Source of the DNA: Bifidobacterium tibiigranuli
GTDB taxonomy: Bacteria > Actinomycetota > Actinomycetes > Actinomycetales > Bifidobacteriaceae
DNA: 64,000 nt
Assembly: GCF_009371885.1 (NCBI RefSeq)
Contig: NZ_QLZA01000001.1
Span: forward strand, 1 to 64,000
Reading direction: 5' to 3'
Positions 1 to 7,463 of this stretch are shown one piece after another (the first letter of the stretch is position 1; the number at the start of each line of letters is the position of its first letter). Both the position numbers and the translations under genes were made by a program. The notes beneath the pieces were generated by a model. The model was not told where the DNA came from and made no database searches. It worked only from the letters and a program-made list of their open reading frames with translations.

Positions 1-79
1 GGCACGCCTCCGCCGGCGAACGGCCAGCGCGCACGAACGAACGAACCCGTTCCCGAAACTCCTCGGAATATTTCGGCAC
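1..79 (-). mobile_element. IS3-family transposase OrfA, 5' fragment cut by window edge
   Basis: Reading leftwards from a GTG at 79-77 gives an open frame that runs off the window. It begins VPKYSEEFRERVRSFVRAG and continues RSPAEAC, which resembles the N-terminus of IS3/IS911-type OrfA proteins (a Lys-Tyr-Ser-Glu-Glu-Phe start leading into a helix-turn-helix). A GGGAGGG ribosome site lies about 7 bases upstream. Only 26 codons are visible, so the family call rests on a short motif and the terminal inverted repeat cannot be located. It could instead be a regulator with a similar HTH. Confidence 0.5.
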
Positions 80-184
80 CAATCAGCCCTCCCTAATCAG
101 TGCCCAAGTTTTCCACCGCACCCCCATTGCACATGACAGAGGTGAATGACGATTTGATTGTCTTTTTTGCTAGCTGGCACACAA

Positions 185-706
185 TCAGATGTCGAGCTCT
201 TCGACGGCGGGTTGCTGCTGAGTCTGGGTGAGTGCGGCAATGAGTTCGCTCGGCATGTGGCCTTTCATGCTGTCCAGATTGGGGAAGACCTGCAGCGAGC
301 GTTCTTTGGAATGCCGCCAGTCGCCTTGCCAGGTTTCCGCATCTTCCCAGCCCGGGCCGGTTCCTTCGGTGTTGGAGAGCGTGCCCCAATCAGGATCGTT
401 GCGCTGATAGATGGCGTATTGGTTCTTCGCGGTGAGATAGACGCGGAACGTCGTAGTACGCAGCCCTGAACGCTCCTCATAACGCAGAATCTTTCTGCCA
501 ACGAACCGTTTGACGCTTACCACCGGTCCGTCATTCACCTCGACTTCGATAGTCTGCATCGCCATTTTCCTAGTCTCCCTTTCGCACTGAGCGACATACA
601 GCCGCAATCCGGCCGCAACCGCAGTCGACAGTGCCCCGGCCAGTTCGGCGGCCTTCTCGAACAACGGCAAATCAGCATCGGATACATACACATTCTTTGT
701 AGGCAT
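185..706 (-). CDS. EXLDI-motif protein
   Basis: This 173-residue protein begins MPTKNVYVSDADLPLFEKA and ends in EELDI, matching the small actinobacterial family named for its C-terminal E-x-L-D-I motif. The N-terminal part looks like a ribbon-helix-helix-type segment (a beta-like 'KNVYVSD' followed by a helix). The middle is rich in Tyr, Trp and charged residues ('GRKILRYEERSG', 'LTAKNQYAIYQRNDPDWGTL'). No catalytic residues or membrane segments are visible. I chose the ATG at 706 because it matches the expected N-terminus; ATGs at 712 and 751 are also in frame. There is no Shine-Dalgarno site, so the mRNA may be leaderless. Function is unknown, and the partner regulator sometimes seen with such genes is absent here. 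Confidence 0.7.
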   Translation of the reverse strand: MPTKNVYVSDADLPLFEKAAELAGALSTAVAAGLRLYVAQCERETRKMAMQTIEVEVNDGPVVSVKRFVGRKILRYEERSGLRTTTFRVYLTAKNQYAIYQRNDPDWGTLSNTEGTGPGWEDAETWQGDWRHSKERSLQVFPNLDSMKGHMPSELIAALTQTQQQPAVEELDI

Positions 707-713
707 ATACATA

Positions 714-727
714 AGTATACACATACT
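714..727. promoter_or_regulatory. Small inverted repeat upstream of the EXLDI gene
   Basis: AGTAT and ATACT arms, separated by ACAC, lie in an AT-rich stretch directly before the EXLDI gene start. This is a possible operator or promoter element. The arms are only 5 bp, so chance is not excluded. Confidence 0.3.
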
Positions 728-808
728 ATATTCATTGAGAATCGAGAACAAAGAAGAAGATTCGGGCAGCGAGAATAACCGGTGCCTTAACCGCCTGACA
801 GATTATAT

Positions 809-826
809 TTAGCATAATTATGCTAA
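809..826. promoter_or_regulatory. Perfect 18-bp palindrome, probable toxin-antitoxin operator
   Basis: TTAGCATAATTATGCTAA is a perfect palindrome 22 bases before the antitoxin ATG. Type II antitoxins of the Phd/YefM family repress their own operon by binding such palindromes, so autoregulation at this site is likely. Confidence 0.7.
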
Positions 827-848
827 TCTTTTCATGGAGGCGGTTGAC

Positions 849-1139
849 ATGACTATGCATCAGGGAAAGATCAGGCCGGTTTCGGATCTGCGCAATAATT
901 TCGCGGATATCTCAAAAACGGTTCATGACACGGGCGAGCCGGTGTTTCTGACCAAAAACGGATTTGGTGACATGGTCGTGCTGAGCATGGAAGCCTACGA
1001 GAATCTGCAGTTCGACGGTCAGGTGTATTCGCATCTGCTTGAGGCGGAGCGCCAGGCCAAAGTGGACAAGCGCCGGTTCAGCACCAAGGACACATTGAAA
1101 ATGCTCAAGGATGCTATCGCCGGAGACTCAAGTGTATGA
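849..1139 (+). CDS. Antitoxin, Phd/YefM family
   Basis: This 96-residue protein carries the YefM/Phd fold signature: 'KIRPVSDLRNNFADISKTVHDTGEPVFLT' is the first strand-helix segment, followed by 'KNGFGDMVVLSMEAYENL', typical of the DNA-binding domain. The C-terminal part is charged and probably disordered until it wraps the toxin. The start at 849 is set by GGAGG at 836-840, 8 bases upstream; an ATG at 855 is less well placed. The stop overlaps the toxin start by 8 bases, so the pair is translationally coupled. The product is expected to neutralise the downstream RelE/ParE-type toxin and, with it, to repress from the upstream palindrome. Confidence 0.85.
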   Translation: MTMHQGKIRPVSDLRNNFADISKTVHDTGEPVFLTKNGFGDMVVLSMEAYENLQFDGQVYSHLLEAERQAKVDKRRFSTKDTLKMLKDAIAGDSSV

Positions 1140-1452
1140 CGTCGTCGTGCTTCCCACGGCTTTGGCTGATATGAGCGATGCGGTTCGCTATATCGCGACT
1201 GAGCTTGGCGAACCGAGAACTGCCGAGCGTCTCGCGGATGCCTTCATGGCTGCTGCTGACTCCTTGGGTGAGTACCCGTACTCACACCGCGTGTACGCTC
1301 CGATTCGCCCGCTTGCGCAGGAGTATCGCAGAGTAGCGGTCGGCAACTATTTGATGTTCTATCGTGTTGACGAACCTTCCCAGACTGTCACAGTGGCGGC
1401 GGTGATGTACGCGCGCCGCGACATCGCCAAACATCTTGAAAGCGAACGATAG
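1132..1452 (+). CDS. Toxin, RelE/ParE family
   Basis: This 106-residue protein shows the ParE/RelE pattern: 'LPTALADMSDAVRYIATELGEP' (first helices), 'YRRVAVGNYLMFYRVD' (core strands) and 'VAAVMYARRDIAKHL' (C-terminal strand with basic residues). Family members either cleave ribosome-bound mRNA or poison gyrase; the sequence alone does not decide which. The GTG at 1132, 6 bases after GGAG, is preferred over the ATG at 1111, which lies inside the antitoxin without a good ribosome site. The antitoxin gene overlaps its first codons, as expected for tightly coupled synthesis. Confidence 0.8.
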   Translation: MYDVVVLPTALADMSDAVRYIATELGEPRTAERLADAFMAAADSLGEYPYSHRVYAPIRPLAQEYRRVAVGNYLMFYRVDEPSQTVTVAAVMYARRDIAKHLESER

Positions 1453-1520
1453 GACGATAGATATGAGTTCCGCGCCTTTGGGAAGAAAATAGTTGGGTTA
1501 GGCGTAATCGCAAACGAAAC

Positions 1521-1563
1521 GATTGTGGGCCTGACGATTCAATGAATCGTCAGGCCCACAATC
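1521..1563. terminator. Near loop-free 21-bp inverted repeat at convergent junction
   Basis: Arms of 21 bp (GATTGTGGGCCTGACGATTC plus A, and its exact complement) are separated by a single A. The element sits between the toxin gene and the convergent rpmF. No T-run follows on either side, so it is not a textbook intrinsic terminator, but it could stop transcription from both directions or extrude as a cruciform. The rest of the 1453-1698 gap shows nothing recognisable. Confidence 0.6.
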
Positions 1564-1698
1564 ATGTGCGAAACCTGAGTTATCGCGGCATATTGCCTAT
1601 CGCAACGCGTTATCTACGGCAATGAAACCGTCAGCATGAACAGGAAAGCTCTGAAACACTGACGATTTCACTGTAATAAACTCCGTAGCGCTACGATC

Positions 1699-1875
1699 TC
1701 ACAGATCTTCCGGCTTCACGTAGCCTTTGCGCACGGCGGCTGCGAGCGTCTGCGGCACCTGCACGGTTTCGCCTTCAGGCGTGCGCACGGTAGCGAGCTG
1801 CGGAACTTCGGCCTTCCACTGCGAACGACGCGCATGGGTGTTGGCTCGTGATGTCTTATACTTTGGCAGTGCCAT
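1699..1875 (-). CDS. rpmF: 50S ribosomal protein L32, zinc-free paralogue
   Basis: This 58-residue protein begins [20 protein letters not shown], the signature of bacterial L32. The zinc-binding cysteines of the usual form are absent; the region reads 'TVRTPEGETVQVPQTL'. The start at 1875 overlaps the rpmJ stop by one base (TGATG), so the two are translationally coupled. It is the last of six ribosomal genes transcribed leftwards from the Zur-type box near 3440. I infer that it replaces the zinc-containing L32 when zinc is scarce, sparing metal for other uses. Confidence 0.9.
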   Translation of the reverse strand: MALPKYKTSRANTHARRSQWKAEVPQLATVRTPEGETVQVPQTLAAAVRKGYVKPEDL

Positions 1876-1997
1876 CAGCCTTGCCTCGCTTTCCAACGCG
1901 GATTTTTCTTATTGATGACGTACAGGTGGCCCCTGCGTCGCACGATGGACGAGCCGTCCTTGTGCGCCAGGGAGCGAATCGACGCTTTGACTTTCAT
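1875..1997 (-). CDS. rpmJ: 50S ribosomal protein L36, zinc-free type B
   Basis: A 40-codon frame on the minus strand encodes [15 protein letters not shown] followed by [16 protein letters not shown] and NPRWKARQG. This is the type B L36 pattern (MKVR..SLR..K..., VVRRRG..YVI, P+FKARQG), and it has none of the Cys/His residues that bind zinc in type A. It lies between rpmE2 and rpmF in the zinc-free ribosomal operon and shares one base with the rpmF start codon. At 40 residues it is full length for the family. Confidence 0.9.
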   Translation of the reverse strand: MKVKASIRSLAHKDGSSIVRRRGHLYVINKKNPRWKARQG

Positions 1998-2061
1998 GGG
2001 GTGATTCCTTTCGGATTGATATTGCTACATCGACAGGGGGAGCGCAGCCAGCGGCCAGCGC

Positions 2062-2334
2062 TCAGGCCTGCGACTTGGTGCGCTTGCCGTAGCGGGCGTT
2101 GAACTTCTGCACCTGGCCGGCCGTGTCGAGCACGACGTTCTTGCCGGTGTAGAAGGGGTGGCTGTACGAGGAGACCTCCACGTTCACCAGCGGATAGGTG
2201 TTGCCGTCCTCCCATTCGATGGTCGGCAGCTGCGAAGCCTTGGCTACCAGCGTCGACTTGGTGAGGAAGGAGCGGTTCGCCGAGCGGTCGTGGAAGACGA
2301 CGTAGCCGTATGCGGGATGGATATCGGTTTTCAT
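2062..2334 (-). CDS. rpmE2: 50S ribosomal protein L31, type B (zinc-free)
   Basis: This 90-residue protein begins [20 protein letters not shown] and includes '[26 protein letters not shown]', the hallmark of type B L31 (YkgM-like), which lacks the CxxC zinc site of type A. Type B proteins displace the zinc-bound L31 under zinc starvation, so the stored metal is released. It is the fourth gene in the leftward operon led by rpmB. Its length is normal for the type. Confidence 0.95.
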   Translation of the reverse strand: MKTDIHPAYGYVVFHDRSANRSFLTKSTLVAKASQLPTIEWEDGNTYPLVNVEVSSYSHPFYTGKNVVLDTAGQVQKFNARYGKRTKSQA

Positions 2335-2401
2335 ATGATTCCTTATCTGTCAGTGTTGATTGCTGGGCGCGCTTATAAGGCAGCGCCCGAACCGCGAAAA
2401 G

Positions 2402-2707
2402 TCACCAGCTGGACTTGGTGACTCCCGGCAGCTCGCCGCGATGGGCCTTCTCGCGCAGGTTGATGCGGGAGAGGCCGAATTTGCGGTTGAACGCGCGCGG
2501 GCGCCCGTCGATGCTGTCGCGGTTGCGCAGCCGCACCGGGCTGGCGTTGCGGGGCAGCGCATGCAGCTTGCGCATGGCCTCCTCGCGCTCCTCGGCACTC
2601 AGATGCGGGTTGACGCTGTCGCGCTTGTATTCGGCGCGGCGCTCGGCGTACTTGGCGACGGTTTCTTCCCGCTGCCGTTCTCGATATATCTTGCTGGTTT
2701 TAGCCAT
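2402..2707 (-). CDS. rpsN: 30S ribosomal protein S14, zinc-free long form
   Basis: This 101-residue protein begins [20 protein letters not shown] and ends in '[24 protein letters not shown]', which is the long, cysteine-free form of S14; the zinc form is about 61 residues with two CxxC pairs. Actinobacteria commonly carry both, with the long form under Zur control. It lies third in the operon rpmB-rpmG-rpsN-rpmE2-rpmJ-rpmF. Confidence 0.95.
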   Translation of the reverse strand: MAKTSKIYRERQREETVAKYAERRAEYKRDSVNPHLSAEEREEAMRKLHALPRNASPVRLRNRDSIDGRPRAFNRKFGLSRINLREKAHRGELPGVTKSSW

Positions 2708-2810
2708 GCTTGATTCCTTAGGATTGCTTGATGATGTGAGATTGCTGATGCGTTATGCGTTGATACGCTCACGCGCGAACGCACTGCGAGACTCGCGCGA
2801 AAGACGCGAA

Positions 2811-2981
2811 TCAGCGCGTTTCGCGGAAGATCACGCGCTTGCGCACGACGGGGTCGAACTTGAGCAGTTCGAGACGGTCCGGCGTGTTCCTGCGGTTCTT
2901 CGTGGTGGTGTAGGTCGATCCGGTTCCTGCGGTCGAACGCATGGTGATGATGGGGCGAACCACTGATGCTTTGCTGGCCAT
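2811..2981 (-). CDS. rpmG: 50S ribosomal protein L33, zinc-free paralogue
   Basis: This 56-residue protein has the L33 core '[20 protein letters not shown]' followed by '[18 protein letters not shown]'. The cysteines that bind zinc in the C+ form are missing. The start at 2981 ([12 protein letters not shown]) gives the normal family length; a longer frame to 3080 adds an unrelated leader. The 182-base gap to rpmB is longer than elsewhere in the operon and contains no gene I can support; an internal promoter or processing site there is possible. Confidence 0.9.
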   Translation of the reverse strand: MASKASVVRPIITMRSTAGTGSTYTTTKNRRNTPDRLELLKFDPVVRKRVIFRETR

Positions 2982-3163
2982 GAACAATCCTTTCTGATGC
3001 TGTGTGTACGTGCCGTGTGGCGCTTTATGGGCTGAGGCTGCTGATCTGCGATGCAGGCGTATGCCAGTCTCCGCTAGCATCCTGAAACGCTAGAGAAAAC
3101 CGGCACGCGAAAGCATGACTTCGTCAGTGTTCGCTGTGAGCGAATTAACGAAGGAACTGCCGC

Positions 3164-3415
3164 TTATCGCGCCTGGTTGAGATCGATGAAGCCCTTGGCC
3201 TGCGCCTGGGCGAGTGCTGCCTCGATGCCGACGCGGCTGATGGTCTTGATGCCCTTGGTGCTTACTGTCAGCGTGATGTGGCGCTGCAGCGAAGGCACCC
3301 AATAGCGCTTGCTTTGCAGGTTCGGCTTGAAGGTACGACGGGTTTTGCGATGCGAGTGGGATACGTTGTTGCCGGTTGAGACATGCGCGCCCAGAATTTG
3401 ACATTGTTTGGTCAT
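3164..3415 (-). CDS. rpmB: 50S ribosomal protein L28, zinc-free paralogue
   Basis: This 83-residue protein begins MTKQCQILGAHVSTGNNVSH and continues 'SHRKTRRTFKPNLQSKRYWVP', the L28 signature. Only one cysteine remains where the zinc form has a CxxC pair, so it is the C-minus type. It is the first gene of the zinc-free ribosomal operon and starts just downstream of the Zur-type box shared with the divergent CobW-like gene. The ATG at 3415 is chosen over an upstream TTG at 3424 because it matches the family N-terminus. Confidence 0.9.
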   Translation of the reverse strand: MTKQCQILGAHVSTGNNVSHSHRKTRRTFKPNLQSKRYWVPSLQRHITLTVSTKGIKTISRVGIEAALAQAQAKGFIDLNQAR

Positions 3416-3431
3416 ATCTGCCAATATAACA

Positions 3432-3450
3432 AACGAGAATCGTTATCACA
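3432..3450. promoter_or_regulatory. Zur-type operator between rpmB and the CobW-like gene
   Basis: GAGAATCGTTATC at 3435-3447 agrees at 10 of 13 positions with the actinobacterial Zur core GAAAATCATTTTC and keeps most of its symmetry around position 3441. It lies between two divergent transcripts whose products (zinc-free ribosomal proteins and a COG0523 relative) are classic Zur targets. Binding by a Zur protein is inferred; the nearest Fur-family gene in this window is at 18239-18745. Confidence 0.75.
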
Positions 3451-3465
3451 AGTTGAAGGGATGTC

Positions 3466-4329
3466 ATGTCTGATTCCTTGATATCGCGCCCAGAGGCATC
3501 GCGCAACCGCAATGCCGCTCCGGCAACGTCCTTGGACGTCGTGCTGCTCACAGGAGCGGACCGGCTGTCGATGGATTCCGTGGCGTTTTCGCTGATGGAC
3601 ACCTGCGAGGCCGCGTATGGCATCACATACGATGTGCGCGTCAGCGCCGACGCCCTCGACGCGTTCAAAAGCCTCGACCCCGAGCAGCCGGCTGCCGATA
3701 TGGAAGTGCTGCGCATCGTGAGTATGCCGGGAGCCGACATCGGCCTGCTCAGCTCGGACACGGAAGTGTGCCCGATGAGCGATTGCTGCCTGACCTGCAC
3801 CGTCAAGCATGATGCGGCCAAAATGCTCGAGCGCTTGAGCGGTCGCACCGGCATCGTGCTCATCTCCCTGCCGCTAGGTGTCGAGGGCACGCCCGTCGCG
3901 CAGTATCTCGATGATGTGTTCAGCCTCAACGAGTGGGGCGCAGACATGCGTATCGCCACCATCGCCAATGCCGTTGGCCTTGATGAATTCGAGGAGCGTT
4001 TCTTCGACGACGAACCGCTGTGCCTGTCCGGCACCAGCGAAGAGGATGGGGTGTTCGACGCCCGGTCCACCGGTGCTGTGGTCTCGCGTCTGATCTGCGA
4101 AGCCGGGCAGGTGCTTGAGCTTCCGGTGGTTGGCGCTGGCTGCCTGGCGCGGCACGTCGACGCCGATGGCGATTGCCGCTGCCGCGACATCATCCGCGCC
4201 ATCGCCGACCCGAATGCCACAGTCTGCGAGGATGTGCACGAGGTCACGCTGCGCGGCCTGGTCGAGCAGGGACGGAAACAAGAGCAGGAGCAGAAGGAAA
4301 AGCAGGAGCTTAGCGTATCTCCGCAGTGA
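3466..4329 (+). CDS. Degenerate CobW/COG0523-like protein
   Basis: This 287-residue protein is divergent from the zinc-free ribosomal operon and preceded by GAAGGG. Its layout recalls CobW-type metallochaperone GTPases: a first strand 'SLDVVLLTGADRLSMDS' at about residues 22-38, then 'MSDCCLTCTVKHDAAKML' at about 104-121, corresponding to the GCxCC metal motif region. The Walker A lysine loop (GxxGxGKT) is replaced by GADRLSMD, and the CxCC motif reads CCLTC. A second cysteine-rich patch, 'HVDADGDCRCRDII', lies near residue 235. It may therefore bind zinc without hydrolysing GTP. The C-terminal tail is a charged Glu/Lys/Gln stretch. Role inferred: zinc handling under Zur control. Confidence 0.65.
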   Translation: MSDSLISRPEASRNRNAAPATSLDVVLLTGADRLSMDSVAFSLMDTCEAAYGITYDVRVSADALDAFKSLDPEQPAADMEVLRIVSMPGADIGLLSSDTEVCPMSDCCLTCTVKHDAAKMLERLSGRTGIVLISLPLGVEGTPVAQYLDDVFSLNEWGADMRIATIANAVGLDEFEERFFDDEPLCLSGTSEEDGVFDARSTGAVVSRLICEAGQVLELPVVGAGCLARHVDADGDCRCRDIIRAIADPNATVCEDVHEVTLRGLVEQGRKQEQEQKEKQELSVSPQ

Positions 4330-4400
4330 GCTTGGTGATTTCAGTGACCTCAGCGAACAGCCGACTTCAGCGGGCGGCCGTGAGTGCCTGATTGAGATTC

Positions 4401-4444
4401 TGCGGCGGGTATCGCATGTCATGAATCGTATGCGATAAGCCGCA
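4401..4444. terminator. Hairpin between convergent CobW-like and histidine kinase genes
   Basis: TGCGGC...TATCGCAT at 4401-4417 pairs with ATGCGATA-a-GCCGCA at 4430-4444. The location between two converging genes fits a bidirectional terminator, although no long T-run follows. The remainder of the gap shows nothing else. Confidence 0.55.
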
Positions 4445-4497
4445 AGAAATGAGCCGTGCTGGTGGCACGACTGGCTGAAGGCGCGGACAGACGTAGG

Positions 4498-7275
4498 CTA
4501 AGCCGTATGCGCAGTCGTTTCGAACTGTTCGTCCAGATTCCTTGCGGGCTTGAGCTGCATACCGTGACCGCCTTCGGCGGCATCGCCATGAACGCTACCA
4601 TGAGCGGCACCGGACCGTGCAGCATCGCTGAATCCGGTCTCGCGCAGCACGCCGAGCAATTGGCGCATATCGGCAAGCGCGGAGCGTCCGCGTGAGCCAA
4701 TATCCTCGAACGCCGAAGCTAGGTCCTGCGGCGAGGGCTGCTCGCCGCGCGATTCGAGGTCATCCAGCATTCGCAGCCCTGCGACCGCCTGATCGATCAC
4801 GCCGGTCAGCGTGTGCGTGACCTCGGCCTGAATGGACGCGCTGATGCGATCGCGTTCGAGATTGGCTGCAAGAATCTTCTGCTGCTCGCGTTCGGCACGC
4901 AATGCCTCTTCGCGCGAGCGCAGCACCAAGGCGTTCGAGCCGCTGGCGCGCACCCAGAGGCCTAGCGCAATGGTTCCCGCGCACAGCATGGCCAAGACGA
5001 TGGCGAAGCCGCCACCGGAGGCCAGCGCCTCCCATTGCGATCTATCGTAGGTGTAATGGTTGCCATTGCTGGTGCCGAGCATTGCAATGAAAATCGAATC
5101 GTAGCCGCTGGGAAGGGCCACTTTCACGCCAAGCAGCACCACATTGACAAGAACCGCAGCCCATACCCATCGGCGGGCGCGAGCGCGGCCGTAGACGATG
5201 ACCGAGTACAGCGAAAGCAGCGCGAATATATTCGAGGTCAGCATGGGCGAGTAGAACACCAGCTGCAGCGCTGAGAAGATTGCCACGCAGGCGGCGCTGA
5301 ATTCCGGGGCCTGCCGTCGTAGGGCGAGCGGCAGAAGACTCACGATGCTCAGCATCCAGACGACTATCATGCTTTCGTGGGGATAGCGGAAGAGATCAAC
5401 GTAATCGATTGCGCAGGAGAACACGATGAGGCACAGCATGATGAGAATATCAATCAGCAAGTAGTGCCGCTCGCTCCATTGCGACAGCCGCTCGACCCAG
5501 TTGAAGCGACCCTCGCTTTGGGGCAACGCCTGGTCTAACGGTTTGGCGCGCAGCATCTGCATGATGTCGCTGAGCCTTGTTTTGAGCACAATCGAGAAAT
5601 CAAGTTCGTGGGATATATCGTCGTGAGGTACGTCGTTATGAGAAAGTTCGTCGTGTGACAACGCCGCATGCGGCGGCTCGTTGCCGGATATGGCGCTGTT
5701 TACGCCGCTGGCTTCGGTGTTTGCGTTGAGGCGAGTGCTGCTGGCTGAGCTGTCGATAATGCGCGATGCGGCAGCGCCTGTCTCGTTGCCATTGCCGGTT
5801 TCGGCGTTGCACGTTGCCTCGTAGTGTGCGCTTTGGGCTTCGGAGCGTGGAGCGCTGCCGAATTCGGTGTCGTTACTGTCGAAAGCGATGCTTGAAGATT
5901 CGTTTGCTTCTGCGGCATCGTATAAGTGCCCTGCATCGTCTCGATTTCGATTATCTGTGTCGCTGTCGTCCACAACGCTCTGAGCCGCAGTCTGGCCGCT
6001 ATATGGCACGAATGCGTGCACGGCAAAACCGCCGCTGAGCTGAGGCCCTGCGGAAAGCGTGCCACGCGCCGCCTCGATGCGCTCGCGCATGCCAATCAAC
6101 CCATAGCCGCTCGCGTGCCCGTCGAGCGTGGCTCCCGCGCCGCGTCCGTCATCACTGATAGCCAGTTCCATGCCTGATTCGCCCCATGTCTCGCTGATGA
6201 GGACCTTGACCTTAGGCCCGGCGTATTTGCGGATATTCGTCAGCGATTCCTGCACGACATGGTATAGCGCGGCGCTCGCCTTGGCGTCGAGCTGGTCGGG
6301 CGCTGGCGTTCCTGCAACCCGACGCGCGAAACGGCAATCTGGCGATGCCGCACTCGCCTGTGCCAGCAGCGTGTCGATGTCGTGGTAATCGGCGTGCGTG
6401 GAGCCGCCGAGCGCCCCGAGCACCCGCCGCATGTCATGCAGCGCATGCTCCGATTCATGGCGTATCGTCTCCATGGTCGAGCGCGCAACAGCCGGGTCAT
6501 GGGTGCCGGCGTAGCGCCCGCCGTCAGATTGCACGATGATGATTGAAAGCGTGTGTGCCACCACGTCGTGCATGTCTCGGGCGATGCGGGCGCGCTCAGC
6601 CAGTGCGGCGATGCGTCGTTCTTCGCCCTCCCGCGCTTCGATGGAGGCGTTGCGCTCCTGCAGCAGGCGCACTGTGGCGAGCCGCGCCCGTGTCCAATAG
6701 GCGATGATGACGGTCGACGCCAGACATACGCCAATCGCCACGCCGAACGAGCCTGCCGACACGGCGAATTGGCCGAAGCAGCCGCTGAAGCTTCCGAAGA
6801 TATCTCCATAGCTACCCGTCTTCCCAGCCACGCATTGCGACTTGGGAAACGCTGAGGCGGGGCCGATAACAGATGCCCATGCCATGATGAGCGCGGCCAT
6901 TGCGCCTACGCAGCAAGCCAGCACGACGAAGCGTCGCGTAAGCGCAGGTTTGCCGTAGACGATCACCGAATACAGCATGACCAAGGCGAGACAGTCAGTG
7001 AGCACAATGGACGGTCCTGCGATGAGCTGCACGACCGACAGCATGGCAAAAGCCCCAGCGGCTGGCTCGGGCTTCCAACGTCGCAGTGGCACCGGAAGGG
7101 TCAGCGCAATGCTCCACAGCACCTGCGAGTACGCACCGTGATAGGCCAGCAGCCCCTCGGTTTTGGGAACTCCCGTATTGATGGCGAGCAGCAGTAGAAT
7201 GCCCAAGGCAAGCAGCACGTCAGAAGGGAGGATGCATCTGCGGCACCATGCGATAAACCCTCTCAGTCTGCTCAT
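4498..7275 (-). CDS. Tandem histidine kinase: active kinase fused to a pseudo-kinase copy
   Basis: This 925-residue protein contains two related modules. Module 1 has several membrane segments (about 18-195), a HisKA_3 dimerisation box with phospho-acceptor His236 ('RARIARDMHDVVAHTLSIII'), N-box Asn347 and the ATP-lid motif 'ISDDGRGAG' near 373-381, so it looks active (NarL-type, class 7). A low-complexity acidic linker (about 430-560) follows. Module 2 (about 600-870) repeats the membrane part (compare 'LYSVIVYG' near 101 and 689) and the dimerisation helix, but Gln816 replaces the histidine ('ERDRISASIQAEVTHTL') and no ATPase domain follows. No response regulator lies nearby. Module 2 may act as a second sensor or a regulatory partner. 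SD GAGGA almost touches the ATG. Confidence 0.8.
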   Translation of the reverse strand: MSRLRGFIAWCRRCILPSDVLLALGILLLLAINTGVPKTEGLLAYHGAYSQVLWSIALTLPVPLRRWKPEPAAGAFAMLSVVQLIAGPSIVLTDCLALVMLYSVIVYGKPALTRRFVVLACCVGAMAALIMAWASVIGPASAFPKSQCVAGKTGSYGDIFGSFSGCFGQFAVSAGSFGVAIGVCLASTVIIAYWTRARLATVRLLQERNASIEAREGEERRIAALAERARIARDMHDVVAHTLSIIIVQSDGGRYAGTHDPAVARSTMETIRHESEHALHDMRRVLGALGGSTHADYHDIDTLLAQASAASPDCRFARRVAGTPAPDQLDAKASAALYHVVQESLTNIRKYAGPKVKVLISETWGESGMELAISDDGRGAGATLDGHASGYGLIGMRERIEAARGTLSAGPQLSGGFAVHAFVPYSGQTAAQSVVDDSDTDNRNRDDAGHLYDAAEANESSSIAFDSNDTEFGSAPRSEAQSAHYEATCNAETGNGNETGAAASRIIDSSASSTRLNANTEASGVNSAISGNEPPHAALSHDELSHNDVPHDDISHELDFSIVLKTRLSDIMQMLRAKPLDQALPQSEGRFNWVERLSQWSERHYLLIDILIMLCLIVFSCAIDYVDLFRYPHESMIVVWMLSIVSLLPLALRRQAPEFSAACVAIFSALQLVFYSPMLTSNIFALLSLYSVIVYGRARARRWVWAAVLVNVVLLGVKVALPSGYDSIFIAMLGTSNGNHYTYDRSQWEALASGGGFAIVLAMLCAGTIALGLWVRASGSNALVLRSREEALRAEREQQKILAANLERDRISASIQAEVTHTLTGVIDQAVAGLRMLDDLESRGEQPSPQDLASAFEDIGSRGRSALADMRQLLGVLRETGFSDAARSGAAHGSVHGDAAEGGHGMQLKPARNLDEQFETTAHTA
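5605..5658. repeat. 15-bp tandem repeat coding for pentapeptides in the kinase linker
   Basis: On the minus strand, residues about 540-557 of the kinase read SHDEL-SHNDV-PHDDI-SHE, a run of [SP]-H-[DN]-[DE]-[LVI] units from imperfect 15-base repeats. Such in-frame repeats can vary in number between strains. Confidence 0.6.
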
Positions 7276-7463
7276 TCCTCAAGGCTAACGCAATGGAACA
7301 CCTAGGGCCATCATGCTGCGGGATGATGCACATGTCCGCGCGTATGGGTGATATGGACAGCACTGATGGACGCACAATAACGAACGCGCAATAGCGCAAG
7401 ACGACAAGAGGCGACGGAAGACGCCGCAAAGTAACGCACAGTACCGCAGAAAGGGCGCGACGC

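Noticed and set aside
3090..4247. 385-codon minus-strand frame across rpmB and the CobW-like gene
   Set aside because: It runs through two supported genes, the shared operator and a different reading frame of rpmB.
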